The notes below the pieces were generated by a model, which did not search any database, was not told the origin of the DNA, and saw only the letters and a list, made by a program, of their open reading frames with translations. A DNA stretch of 34,270 nucleotides from Pseudomonadales bacterium (lineage in GTDB: Bacteria > Pseudomonadota > Gammaproteobacteria > Pseudomonadales > Azotimanducaceae), in assembly GCA_023300545.1 (NCBI GenBank), contig JALZVT010000072.1, positions 1 to 34,270 on the forward strand, in the 5' to 3' direction. Positions 22,477 through 31,379 of the stretch are shown here, one piece after another; the stretch's first letter is position 1, and each line of letters opens with the position of its first letter. The position numbers were made by a program, and so were the translations under genes.

Positions 22477-23427
22477 ATGTCGAAAAGTCTGCCACGCTCC
22501 CCAACAACGTCCCACCTCACCCTAAGCGTTGCACGAAAGGCGTTGATGTCCCTTGCGACCGCCATTTTGCTTGCCGGCTGCGCTGATCTAGCGGCACAGA
22601 ATGGCTCCGCCGGCAACACGCCACTTGGAACCAATACCGGAACCGCAGCCCACAACTCGCCACGGTTGTATGTGCTCGATTGCGGCACAATCACTTTCGC
22701 AAGCGTCGCGCCGTTTGGACTTACTGACGACGAAACTTCTGTCCGCGAGCTGGCAGTTCCCTGTTATCTCATTGACCACCCGGATGGCAAATTACTGTGG
22801 GATACAGGTTTACCCGCGGCAATGGCCGGCACCAGCACGCCCACCCCGCTTCCCAACGGTGGCGGCACATTCACCTACCAACATTCCCTGCTAGAGCAAC
22901 TGGCTGATCTGGGGCTTACGCCGGCCGACATCGACAAAGTCGCCTTCTCGCACATGCACTTCGATCACACTGGCAGCGCCAATCTGTTTAGTGCATCGCA
23001 ACTGCTCATCCAGCAAACTGAGTTCACAGCCGCATTTGAGCAAGCCGATAAATTCGAAGGTGTTTTTGAGCCCTCACTCTACGAAGATCTGGCGCAAGCA
23101 AGGCGTCGAATGCTGAATGGCGACCACGATGTGTTTGGCGATGGCAGTGTACAAATCATCAGCGCGCCAGGGCACACACCCGGGCACCAGGTATTACGCA
23201 TCGACCTAGCCAACCGCGGAGCACTGATTCTGTCAGGAGACCTGTACCACTTTCGCTTTAATCGCACGAACCGCCGCACCCCTGTGTTCAACTACAGTGC
23301 AGAAAGCTCGCTCACCTCAATGGACCGCGTTGAAGCACTCATCAAGCAGGATGGTGCCGAGTTTTGGATTCAGCACGACAAAGCACTCTACGACACTCTG
23401 CGAATTTCACCGGCGTACTACGACTAG
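22477..23427 (+). CDS. Metallo-beta-lactamase-fold lipoprotein (AHL lactonase-like)
   Basis: 316 residues. A lipoprotein signal runs to the lipobox LAGC with Cys35, so the protein is lipid-anchored outside the cytoplasm. The MBL fold follows: metal motif SHMHFDHTG (His159, His161, Asp163, His164), GHTPGHQ, LSGDLYHF, and a later IQHDKALYD with the final His. The layout (VLDCGTITF at the start, then PCYLIDHPDGKLLWDTGLP) fits the N-acyl homoserine lactonase / MBL hydrolase group. It could hydrolyse lactones, esters or other small electrophilic rings in the periplasm. It starts 13 bases after the small membrane protein gene and is probably the last gene of that operon. Lactonase activity on quorum signals is not shown. 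Confidence 0.85.
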   Translation: MSKSLPRSPTTSHLTLSVARKALMSLATAILLAGCADLAAQNGSAGNTPLGTNTGTAAHNSPRLYVLDCGTITFASVAPFGLTDDETSVRELAVPCYLIDHPDGKLLWDTGLPAAMAGTSTPTPLPNGGGTFTYQHSLLEQLADLGLTPADIDKVAFSHMHFDHTGSANLFSASQLLIQQTEFTAAFEQADKFEGVFEPSLYEDLAQARRRMLNGDHDVFGDGSVQIISAPGHTPGHQVLRIDLANRGALILSGDLYHFRFNRTNRRTPVFNYSAESSLTSMDRVEALIKQDGAEFWIQHDKALYDTLRISPAYYD

Positions 23428-23442
23428 CTTTCTATCTGCGAA

Positions 23443-24444
23443 CTACAGGCGATAAACCCGGACCGCGGTGTCGTGGAACAGGGCCGCCTTGTCTGTCGGT
23501 GAAGCACCCGCGGCGATCTTCTTAAACGAGTTCCAGAGCACGTTGTATGAACAGCTCGCCTTGTCTACGGGGAAGTTACTTTCAAACAGACAGCGCTGAG
23601 CCCCAAACTCGTTGAGGGCATGGTCGTACCAGTCGCGGGTCGCTGTAACCAGCGCATCAGAGGTTGGCGGCACCTCTGCCTTATTGAAGCCAAAACCGTT
23701 TACCGGCATTACCAGCCCGCCTAACTTGGCGCAGACGTTGGGGCAAGTTGCGAGCTGTGCAATGTCTTTGCGCCACTGCGCAAAAATCTGCTCTCGCTGG
23801 CCTTTAAAAGGCCCAATACCCAGCGGGCCACCAAAGTGGTCGAGAATGATTGTCGTGTCCGGAAATGCGCGAGCGAGGTCGATGACGTCGTTTATCTGTG
23901 TGTGATAAAGCCAGCAGTCAAAACTCAAGCCGCGAGCACCCAGCTCAGCAAAGCCTGTTCGAAACGCTGGATCTGCCAGCAGATGTTCAATCGGATTGCT
24001 GTGCGAGTTGCGCACGTCACCCGCTGCGTCCCAACCGGCAGCATGACGAATGCCCTTAAACCGCGGCGTGACCGACATATGAGCATCAAGCACCTCTCCC
24101 ACCGCGGCGCCTAGGGTCAAATCGGCAAAGCTGACAATGCCTAATGCCGCCTGTGTTGGGCCAAACCCGCCGCTGGCGGCCATGGCCGCTACACCATTCA
24201 CAAAATCGGTCTCACCAACCGGTCGCATAGCCTCCGGACCCGCCGCTCGATACATGGCGCCGCACTCCACAAACACCGTCGATACAACGTTGTGCCCACT
24301 CCCTGTATCGGTCAACAACTCCGGCAATAGATAGCGGCTACCCGGCATATCCCAAAGGTGGTGATGCGGATCACAGATGGGCAACTCGGGCTCGAGTGTC
24401 TCTTCGGTCACCTGGCTTAACCAGTTTGCATCTGCGCCTGCCAT
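23443..24444 (-). CDS. Amidohydrolase 2 family TIM-barrel hydrolase
   Basis: 333 residues of the COG3618 type (L-fuconolactonase, 2-pyrone-4,6-dicarboxylate lactonase relatives). The N-terminal metal motif CDPHHHLWD (24-32) is characteristic. Later come FKGIRHAAGWDAAGD, GLSFDCWLYHTQINDV, IILDHFGGPLG, and FESNFPVDKASCSY, the usual active-site strands with Asp and His. These enzymes hydrolyse lactones or related cyclic compounds. ATG 24444 has AAGGAG nine bases upstream on the minus strand. Convergent with the MBL lipoprotein, 15 bases apart, and divergent from the SulP gene. Two possible lactone hydrolases side by side may be coincidence. Confidence 0.87.
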   Translation of the reverse strand: MAGADANWLSQVTEETLEPELPICDPHHHLWDMPGSRYLLPELLTDTGSGHNVVSTVFVECGAMYRAAGPEAMRPVGETDFVNGVAAMAASGGFGPTQAALGIVSFADLTLGAAVGEVLDAHMSVTPRFKGIRHAAGWDAAGDVRNSHSNPIEHLLADPAFRTGFAELGARGLSFDCWLYHTQINDVIDLARAFPDTTIILDHFGGPLGIGPFKGQREQIFAQWRKDIAQLATCPNVCAKLGGLVMPVNGFGFNKAEVPPTSDALVTATRDWYDHALNEFGAQRCLFESNFPVDKASCSYNVLWNSFKKIAAGASPTDKAALFHDTAVRVYRL

Positions 24445-24524
24445 CTCTGTCTACTCCTTGCCACTTCCCGGCTTAGTGAACGCTTTGCCCGACTATTTTT
24501 TGCCAGGATTTTTCGTGTTTTGCT

Positions 24525-24546
24525 GCTTCGCAGGCTAACGCGAAGC
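24525..24546. repeat. Inverted repeat upstream of sulP-like gene
   Basis: GCTTCGC (24525-24531), loop AGGCTAAC, and GCGAAGC (24540-24546) form a perfect 7-bp inverted repeat. It lies ten bases before a TACAAT hexamer and overlaps the expected -35 region, so it could be an operator. Confidence 0.5.
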
Positions 24547-24556
24547 CAGAACCGAG

Positions 24557-24562
24557 TACAAT
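24557..24562 (+). promoter_or_regulatory. TATAAT-like hexamer before the SulP gene
   Basis: TACAAT ends six bases before GTG 24569. The intervening bases CTACGG carry no ribosome site. If this is the -10, the mRNA starts at or beside the GTG, i.e. a leaderless transcript. The -35 is not convincing. Confidence 0.4.
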
Positions 24563-24568
24563 CTACGG

Positions 24569-26323
24569 GTGGCATTCTTCAAATTTGAACCTGTAAAAAA
24601 CTGGCGCAGCTACATCCCGATTCTGGATGTCTTGCGGCGCTATCGCAGCGGCGACTTTAGCCACGACGCTGTCGCCGGCATCATCCTGGGCGTCATCACC
24701 GTGCCACAGGCCGTGGCCTACGCTTTCCTGGCTGGACTGCCGCCTGAAGCCGGCTTATACGCCTGCCTTCTACCGATGCTGATGTACGCCATTCTTGGCT
24801 CAAGCCGGGAGCTTGTTGTCGGACCGGTTGCGGTGGCCGCACTCATGGTCGCCGCCACCGTCAAAGAGTTTGCACCGGCCTACTCGTATGAATACCTCTC
24901 CATCGCCACCATCATCAGCCTTCAGGCAGGCCTACTCCTATGGATTTTACGGCTGTCGCGGATGGGTGGCGTGGTCAACCTACTGAGTCACCCGGTTGTC
25001 AGTGGCTTTGTGAACGCGGCAGCCCTAATCATCATTCTCAGCCAGTTGCTGCCATTCACCGGTCAGGCCTCCGAGGTCGGTAACAACACTTGGGACAATC
25101 TGCTCTCGCTCAGTGGCTCTATCGAGAAGATCAATCCGTTTGCTCTGGCAATCGGCGCAGGTGGCCTTGTTGTACTGTGGCTCACCCAACGTTTCGGCTA
25201 TCTGATATTGCGGCCATTCAGCAGCCGCGACACCGAAGAACTGATGCAAAGCCCCATCACCCGTGTAGGCCCAATGATTGTGGTGCTACTCAGCGTGTTG
25301 GCGGTGATCGGGTTCAATCTCGATGGCAACTATGCAGTATCTACCGTTGGCGCTATTCCGGCGGGCTTACCCAGCTTGACGGTACCTCCGTTCGATCTAG
25401 AGCTATGGATCGATCTTGCGCCGTCTTCAGCCATAATCGCACTGGTCGCATACGTCGAAAGTTTCACCGTAGCAACCACGCTCGCTACCCGACGCCGCCA
25501 GCGAGTTAACAGTCATCAAGATCTCATCGCTCTCGGCGCCGCCAACATCGGTGCCGCGTTTACCGGCGCCTATCCGGTGGCGGGCAGCTTCTCTCGCAGC
25601 AGCGTGAACTTCGCAGCCGGTGCACGGACACCCATTAGCGCCATGGTCTGCGCCGTGGTCGTGGTCATCACGTTAATCGCCCTAACGCCACTGTTTGCCC
25701 GACTGCCCCAGGCGGCACTAGCAGCAATAATTGCCTCCTCTGTCTACTCTCTCATCGACTTTCGCAGCCTACGTGGGCATTGGCGCTTTTATCATCACGA
25801 CGTTATTACTCACGTGGTCACCATGATCGCTGTTCTGGCTATTGACGTTGAAACCGGTTTATTGATCGGCGTCGCAACCTCAATCGCCCTCTTCATCCGG
25901 CGCTCGTCACGACCAACCGTCACGCTGATCGGACGCATCCCCAACAGCGAGGTGTATCGCAGCACCAAACACCACGACGTAGAGACCTTTGGCCACGTCG
26001 CCGCCGTGCGGATTGATGAGAACATCTATTTTGCTAACGCCAACCAGATCGAAAACCGACTGCTAAAGGTAGTGCAACAAAAACCGCGTACCCGGCATTT
26101 GCTGATCGTCATGAGCGCTGTGAACCTGATTGACGTCAGCGGGCTGGAGATGTTGCGCCGGGTTAACGAAAACCTGAGTCGCATGGACATTAAGCTACAC
26201 ATCGCCGAAGTGAAGAGCAAAGTGATGGACGCACTAAAAACCACCGAGTTACCGACCGCAATTTCAGGAAATATCTTTTTCAGCACAGATCAGGCCATGC
26301 GAGATCTGGCTGATCGCGGCTAG
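24569..26323 (+). CDS. SulP family anion transporter with STAS domain
   Basis: 584 residues. The membrane part (about 1-440) has SulP signatures: AGIILGVITVPQAVAYAFLA, GLPPEAGLYACLLPMLMYAI, GSSRELVVGPVAVAAL, and AFTGAYPVAGSFSRSSVNFA. The C-terminal STAS domain (about 460-575) ends VNLIDVSGLEMLRRVNENL, with the Ser that can be phosphorylated in anti-sigma antagonist relatives. SulP carriers take up sulfate, bicarbonate, or C4-dicarboxylates with Na+ or H+. The longer STAS and GAYPVAGSFSRSS are typical of the bacterial sulfate/bicarbonate group. GTG start with no Shine-Dalgarno sequence. No carbonic anhydrase or sulfate-assimilation gene is nearby, so the anion is undetermined. Confidence 0.9.
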   Translation: MAFFKFEPVKNWRSYIPILDVLRRYRSGDFSHDAVAGIILGVITVPQAVAYAFLAGLPPEAGLYACLLPMLMYAILGSSRELVVGPVAVAALMVAATVKEFAPAYSYEYLSIATIISLQAGLLLWILRLSRMGGVVNLLSHPVVSGFVNAAALIIILSQLLPFTGQASEVGNNTWDNLLSLSGSIEKINPFALAIGAGGLVVLWLTQRFGYLILRPFSSRDTEELMQSPITRVGPMIVVLLSVLAVIGFNLDGNYAVSTVGAIPAGLPSLTVPPFDLELWIDLAPSSAIIALVAYVESFTVATTLATRRRQRVNSHQDLIALGAANIGAAFTGAYPVAGSFSRSSVNFAAGARTPISAMVCAVVVVITLIALTPLFARLPQAALAAIIASSVYSLIDFRSLRGHWRFYHHDVITHVVTMIAVLAIDVETGLLIGVATSIALFIRRSSRPTVTLIGRIPNSEVYRSTKHHDVETFGHVAAVRIDENIYFANANQIENRLLKVVQQKPRTRHLLIVMSAVNLIDVSGLEMLRRVNENLSRMDIKLHIAEVKSKVMDALKTTELPTAISGNIFFSTDQAMRDLADRG

Positions 26324-26391
26324 TTAGCGAACGAACTTGCAGCAGGGTCGCTCTGCACCAAAAAATATCCGTTAAATGGGAAAATCAGCAT

Positions 26392-27957
26392 ATGTATCCA
26401 GGCAAATGGGCAACCGAGTTCCCCGATAAGCCCGCAGTCATCCATTCAATGACCGGCGAACAGACGACCTACCGCGAACTGAACGATCGCTCGAATCAAC
26501 TGGCTCAGTTCTTTGCAGCTAAAGGCCTAAGAGCCGGCGATCACGTCGCCATATTCATCGAGAACGACATCCGTTTTTACGATGTTGTTTGGGCCGCGCT
26601 GCGATCCGGCCTTTACCTGACCACGGTGAATCGCTACCTCACTGCAGAAGAGGCAGGCTATATCGTCAACAACTGCGAGGCGCAAATTCTCATCACCTCG
26701 AGCTATCTGGCTAAGGTAGCAAAAGACATCCTGCCGCACGCGCCCAAATGCCACACCCGTCTCCTCGTGCGTAACAGCGACGACCCCGTTGTAGACGGTT
26801 TTGATGACTACTTCGAAACACTGGCAACGCAACCTGCCACGCCACTGCCTGAAGAACCAATGGGTAGCTTCATGCTGTACAGCTCAGGAACAACTGGGCA
26901 ACCTAAAGGTATCAAGCGTCCACTATCGGGGTACGCAGTAGGCGACGAGACCGTTGGCAATGGCGCGCTGCAACAAATGCTGTGGGGATTTGGTCCAGAC
27001 ACCGTCTATCTGTCACCAGCGCCGCTGTATCACTCCGCGCCCTCCGCGTTCTCAACCGCTGTACAAACCCTCGGCGGCACAGTGGTGGTAATGCCACGCT
27101 TCGATCCTGTGCAGGCTCTGGAAAGCATCGAAAAATATAGGGTTACCCACAGTCAATGGGTGCCGACTATGTTCACCCGTATGTTGAAAATGCCTGCAGA
27201 AGATCGTCAGGGCTTTGATTTATCGAGCCACAAAGTGGCTATCCACGCGGCCGCACCCTGCCCGCTGGAAGTAAAAAAGCAGATGTTCGATTGGTGGGGC
27301 GAGGTATTGTATGAATACTACGCGGGTACCGAAGCAAACGGTTTTGCCCACGCCAGCCCTGCCGAGTGGCTGGCTAACCCAGGCACTGTCGGAAAAGCCC
27401 TCGCAGGCACACTCCGTATTTGCGACGATGAAGGTCGAGAACTGCCGACGGGTGAAACTGGACTGGTCTACTTCGAGCAGGAAGTGATGGGCTTTAGCTA
27501 TCACAAAGACGACGCCAAAACGAAAGAAGTGCAACACCCGGAACACACCAACTGGTCAGCACTCGGCGACGTTGGTTATCTAAATGAAAACGGCTATCTT
27601 TTCCTGACCGATCGCGCAACCTTCATGATTATTTCTGGCGGCGTGAATATTTACCCGCAAGAAATCGAAGACGTGCTGGTCATGCATGAGAAGGTGACTG
27701 ACGTTGCGGTGATTGGCGTACCCGATGCCGAAATGGGCGAAGCCGTAAAAGCCATTGTGCAGTTGGCCGCAGGCCAGTCGGGCGATGAAGCTGTTGCAGC
27801 AGAGCTACTCGCTTACGCACGAGAACATATCGCCCACTACAAGTGCCCAAAGAGCGTCGATTTCATTACTGAAATGCCACGACTACCAACGGGCAAACTG
27901 TACAAGCGGATCTTAAAGGATCGGTACTGGGGCAAAGGCGAGTCGAAGATTGTCTAG
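26392..27957 (+). CDS. Acyl-CoA synthetase (AMP-forming)
   Basis: 521 residues, ANL superfamily. Core motifs: LYSSGTTGQPKGIKRPLSG (phosphate loop), YEYYAGTEANG (A5), GDVGYLNENGYLFLTDR (A7/A8), SGGVNIYPQEIEDVLVMHEK, and the C-terminal PTGKLYKRILKDRYW with the catalytic Lys. It activates a carboxylic acid to its CoA thioester via an acyl-adenylate. The Gly-Gly-Val-Asn and TEANG variants resemble FadD-like medium/long-chain or aromatic-acid ligases of catabolic clusters. TGGGA lies ten bases before the ATG. It stands at the start of the catabolic region with a crotonase and an acyl-CoA dehydrogenase nearby, so it likely feeds that pathway. Confidence 0.9.
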   Translation: MYPGKWATEFPDKPAVIHSMTGEQTTYRELNDRSNQLAQFFAAKGLRAGDHVAIFIENDIRFYDVVWAALRSGLYLTTVNRYLTAEEAGYIVNNCEAQILITSSYLAKVAKDILPHAPKCHTRLLVRNSDDPVVDGFDDYFETLATQPATPLPEEPMGSFMLYSSGTTGQPKGIKRPLSGYAVGDETVGNGALQQMLWGFGPDTVYLSPAPLYHSAPSAFSTAVQTLGGTVVVMPRFDPVQALESIEKYRVTHSQWVPTMFTRMLKMPAEDRQGFDLSSHKVAIHAAAPCPLEVKKQMFDWWGEVLYEYYAGTEANGFAHASPAEWLANPGTVGKALAGTLRICDDEGRELPTGETGLVYFEQEVMGFSYHKDDAKTKEVQHPEHTNWSALGDVGYLNENGYLFLTDRATFMIISGGVNIYPQEIEDVLVMHEKVTDVAVIGVPDAEMGEAVKAIVQLAAGQSGDEAVAAELLAYAREHIAHYKCPKSVDFITEMPRLPTGKLYKRILKDRYWGKGESKIV

Positions 27958-27977
27958 AGCCCCCGATTAATCCTCAA

Positions 27978-28808
27978 TCAATCCCCAAGCTCGCCTCCAA
28001 GCTCGCCCACCCGCAATTCGCCTTCGCGAGTTTGACCGCCAATCTCCATAAATTTGGCCATATTGCGCTGGGCGCCATCCGTGCGCAGCAACCGCTGAAA
28101 AAGATAGGCTTCGTTCGCTAGCCCCTCGTGCAGAGGCAGGTCAGCGCCGTTCACGGCTTCTTTTGCCAGCCGTACTGCCTCGACTGGAAAGCTTGCGATG
28201 CGTCGCGCCAGCGCACCTACTTTAGCGCTGATCTCATCGGCCGCGTAGATTCGATTCAGGTAACCCCAACGCTCGGCGGTAGCGGCATCAAGGTCGTCGC
28301 CTCCCAAAATAATTTCCATTGCCCGACCCCGCCCCACCAAGCGCGGCAAACGTTGGGTGCCCGAACCACCCGGTAAAATGCCAAGCGGCACTTCCATCTG
28401 GTTGATAACCGTCTTATCGATCACCCCAAAGCGCATATCCATGCTTGACGCAAATTCACTGCCACCGCCGCCAACACGCCCTTCAATCTGGGCAATCGTC
28501 ACCTTGTCCATCGTTCGCACTCGCTCACACATCGCGTGATAGGCGGACAATTCCGGGTCACGCTCGGCATCGGTGTCGGTCGGAAACTCGAGTATGGCGC
28601 TCACATCAAAGTGCGCTAAAAAGAAATCCGGATCGGCGCTTTTAAACACCACCACGGTTAATGCTCGATCTGCCTTAAGCTCTTGGGTCAGCGCAGATAA
28701 CTCTATGTACAGTGCGGGCGTAATGATGTTGATTGGCGGGTTAGATATGGTGACCTCGGCCAGGCGCCCAGTGATGTTGATTTTGAGAAATTGGTAAGCG
28801 TATGCCAT
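27978..28808 (-). CDS. Enoyl-CoA hydratase/isomerase (crotonase) family
   Basis: 276 residues. Crotonase fold with N-terminal INITGRLAEVTISNPPINI, oxyanion-loop region IEGRVGGGGSEFASSMDMRF, and VPLGILPGGSGTQRLPRLVG. Both catalytic Glu equivalents of rat hydratase appear kept: one in GGSEFA and one in QMEVPLG, so hydratase activity is plausible. The C-terminus ends in a small duplication, GELRVGELGGELGD, coded by a 12-base direct repeat near 27987-28010. ATG 28808 with GGGGA seven bases upstream. It converges with the acyl-CoA synthetase, 20 bases apart, and is divergent from the MFS gene. The exact reaction (hydration, isomerisation or hydrolysis) cannot be told. Confidence 0.88.
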   Translation of the reverse strand: MAYAYQFLKINITGRLAEVTISNPPINIITPALYIELSALTQELKADRALTVVVFKSADPDFFLAHFDVSAILEFPTDTDAERDPELSAYHAMCERVRTMDKVTIAQIEGRVGGGGSEFASSMDMRFGVIDKTVINQMEVPLGILPGGSGTQRLPRLVGRGRAMEIILGGDDLDAATAERWGYLNRIYAADEISAKVGALARRIASFPVEAVRLAKEAVNGADLPLHEGLANEAYLFQRLLRTDGAQRNMAKFMEIGGQTREGELRVGELGGELGD

Positions 28809-28885
28809 TGTCTATCCCCTGATATTTACTAGGTGTTACTGCCGTTACTAACTCAACCATATCCCAACGCGAACGCAGCTACACC

Positions 28886-30148
28886 TTGCTCATTCTTGTC
28901 CTTGTGTTCACCTCAAGCCATGTGGACCGACAAATCATGGGCATTCTCGGCCAGCCTATCAAAGAGTCGCTGGCGATCTCAGACACTCAACTGGGCCTGC
29001 TCACCGGCATTATGTTTGCGGTATTCTATGCCGTCTTGGGCATGCCCATGGCCATGTGGGCAGACCGCCACAACCGTCGCAACCTGATTTCGTTCTCGGT
29101 GTTCACCTGGAGCTTTATGACCGCTCTATGCGGCATGGCGCAAAGTTTTGGGCAATTGGCACTCGCACGCATTGGCGTGGGCGTAGGTGAAGCCGGCTCT
29201 AACCCACCCTCACACTCCATGATTGCCGACCTTTATCCGCCCGAAGAACGCACCACCGCGATGGCTATTTTCGGCACCGGAATCAATTGGGGAATCCTAA
29301 TTGGCTTCCTGCTCGGCGGCTGGATCAATGAATGGTACGGCTGGCGCACCGCGTTTGTGGTGGTTGGTCTGCCGGGCATTATACTGGCGGCCGTTGTGCG
29401 CTTCACGGTAAAGGAGCCGCCTCGAGGTTATTCTGAAGCCAAGCTCAAAGCAGAAAGTGACGATCTGCAAGCCCCGCCCTTCTGGTCCGTTGTGGGTTTT
29501 GTCTTCAACAACCCTATTGTTCGCAACATCATCATGGGCGGGTCACTCATGGCCTTTGCCGGCTATGCCTCAGTCATCTGGGTACCCACCTATCTGGTGC
29601 GCGTGCATGAGCTAGGCACAGGGGCAACGGGCAGCTATCTCGCTGGCATTATCGGTGTGGGCGGTGCGTTGGGTATTTACCTGTGCGGCCGCATCGCAGA
29701 CCGCCTGGCGGCAACCTTAGGGCCACATTGGCCCGCATGGATCGTGGCCATCGCCAACCTTATTAGCCTGCCGTTTCTCTACGTTACGTTTTTCGCCGAG
29801 ACTTCAAACGGGGCACTGCTCGCCTATGTGATTCCAGCGTTCCTCGGCACCGTCTACGTTGCCTGCGGTTTTGCGATTCTACAAAACCAAACACCGCTGC
29901 CGATGCGTTCGGTAACGGCCTCAATCTATCTTTTCATCACCAACCTGATTGGTCTGGGGGCCGGCCCGGCATGGGTAGGCTTCGCATCAGACCAGTTCAC
30001 CCCAGAGTACGGTATTGACGGCCTCCGATATGCCATGGCCACCACCCTAGTCATGATTGTGTGGAGTTGCTGGCACTACTATCGAGCGGGCGTACTGTTG
30101 CAAGAGAAACAACAAGAGAAGCAACAACAGACCGCCTTAACCACTTAG
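28886..30148 (+). CDS. MFS transporter, spinster-like branch
   Basis: 420 residues from TTG 28886, about twelve membrane helices. Signature A is AMWADRHNRRNL between helices 2 and 3, and GVGVGEAGSNPPSHSMIADL plus YPPEERTTAMAIFGTG are typical of the spinster-like group. HVDRQIMGILGQPIKESL is the usual first-loop segment. The frame remains open upstream (encoding ISQRERSYT just before) to a stop near 28823, without ATG, GTG or TTG, so the real start may be non-standard and TTG 28886 cuts close to helix 1. The C-terminus is a Gln/Glu/Lys tail with an EKQQ repeat. Likely imports or exports a small organic acid or lipid-like compound for the neighbouring catabolic enzymes. Confidence 0.85.
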   Translation: MLILVLVFTSSHVDRQIMGILGQPIKESLAISDTQLGLLTGIMFAVFYAVLGMPMAMWADRHNRRNLISFSVFTWSFMTALCGMAQSFGQLALARIGVGVGEAGSNPPSHSMIADLYPPEERTTAMAIFGTGINWGILIGFLLGGWINEWYGWRTAFVVVGLPGIILAAVVRFTVKEPPRGYSEAKLKAESDDLQAPPFWSVVGFVFNNPIVRNIIMGGSLMAFAGYASVIWVPTYLVRVHELGTGATGSYLAGIIGVGGALGIYLCGRIADRLAATLGPHWPAWIVAIANLISLPFLYVTFFAETSNGALLAYVIPAFLGTVYVACGFAILQNQTPLPMRSVTASIYLFITNLIGLGAGPAWVGFASDQFTPEYGIDGLRYAMATTLVMIVWSCWHYYRAGVLLQEKQQEKQQQTALTT

Positions 30149-30194
30149 AACAAGACCCACCAAGCACCCCTCACAACGCGATACACTGGTAAGC

Positions 30195-31379
30195 ATGGAC
30201 CCATTAAAAGACGCCGTTACCCGGCATATAACGACCCACAAGACAGATCTTCTGCAGGTCTCTCGGCACATTCACGCTCATCCTGAACTGGCGTTTAAGG
30301 AACACAAAGCCTGCGCCACCCTGGTTGACGCGATCGGCGGCTTTGGCTGGCAGGCCCAGACCGGCAGCTTCGGACTCGAGACCGCATTCGAAGCCTTCAC
30401 GGTAGCCAATCCAGGTCCCCAGGTAGACATTCTCGCCGAATACGACGCCTTGCCCGGCATCGGTCACGCCTGCGGACACAATCTGATCGCCACCTCTGCC
30501 CTAGGAGCCGCAGCGGCACTGGGGAGCATTGGCGCCGAATTGCCTGGCACCGTTCGCCTGCTGGGTACTCCCGCGGAAGAACGCGGCGGCGGCAAAGAAC
30601 TAATGGCCCGTGAAGGTGCGTTTAAAAACACCACAATGGCGATGATGATTCATCCGGCAGGCGTCAACCTGTCGACTATGCCCTCCATCTGCATTGCTGA
30701 AGTGAAAGTGATTTACCACGGTAAATCTGCACACGCCTCAGCAATGCCTCATCGCGGTAAAAACGCACTCGACGGGCTGTTGCTCGCCTATCAAGGCATC
30801 TCTAACCTACGCCAGCACATTAGAGACAACGAACGCATTCATGGCATTGTGACCGACGGTGGCCAAGCGCCAAACATCGTGCCGGATCGGGCTGTCGGCG
30901 AATTCTATGTGCGCTCTGGCAATCTGCGAGGGCTCGAATCACTCAAGCCGCGTGTCCAAGCCTGCTTCGAAGCGGGTGCCACCGCCAGCGGTTGCGAGGT
31001 AGAGGTGCAATGGGCCGGTGTCGATTACCTCGATTTGAATACCAACTGGCCAATCGCCGAGCAATTCCAAACCAACGCAGAAGCGCTTGGTAGAGAGTTT
31101 GTCGACAAAGACAAGATGTGGCGCGCTGCAGCCGGCAGCACCGACATGGGAAATGTCACGCACATGCTGCCGGGCATTCATCCCATGCTTGCAGCAGCCC
31201 CCGCAAACGTTGTCATTCATCATCCCGATTTTGCTGACTACGCCGGCTCGGAAATGGGCGACACTGCGGCCATCGACGGCGCAATAGCGCTGGCACATAC
31301 CGCCATCGACTATCTGTGCAGCAACGAGCTACAGGCTGCCGCAAAAAATGCATTTGAAGTCTCAAAAGGCCTTGCATGA
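30195..31379 (+). CDS. M20 family amidohydrolase (AbgB/PM20D2-like)
   Basis: 394 residues, M20D-type metallopeptidase. Metal-site segments: HIHAHPELAFKEHKAC, DILAEYDALPGIGHACGHNL (with the His/Asp ligands), GTPAEERGGGKELMAREGAF (Glu pair), and the dimerisation lid segment YHGKSAHASAMPHRGKNALD. It probably hydrolyses an N-acylated amino acid or a dipeptide-like conjugate, as AbgB does with p-aminobenzoyl-glutamate. TACACT ends seven bases before the ATG with no good ribosome site, as seen before some other genes here. Its stop overlaps the next start (ATGA, 31376-31379), so the kinase is translationally coupled. First gene of a four-gene operon. Confidence 0.88.
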   Translation: MDPLKDAVTRHITTHKTDLLQVSRHIHAHPELAFKEHKACATLVDAIGGFGWQAQTGSFGLETAFEAFTVANPGPQVDILAEYDALPGIGHACGHNLIATSALGAAAALGSIGAELPGTVRLLGTPAEERGGGKELMAREGAFKNTTMAMMIHPAGVNLSTMPSICIAEVKVIYHGKSAHASAMPHRGKNALDGLLLAYQGISNLRQHIRDNERIHGIVTDGGQAPNIVPDRAVGEFYVRSGNLRGLESLKPRVQACFEAGATASGCEVEVQWAGVDYLDLNTNWPIAEQFQTNAEALGREFVDKDKMWRAAAGSTDMGNVTHMLPGIHPMLAAAPANVVIHHPDFADYAGSEMGDTAAIDGAIALAHTAIDYLCSNELQAAAKNAFEVSKGLA

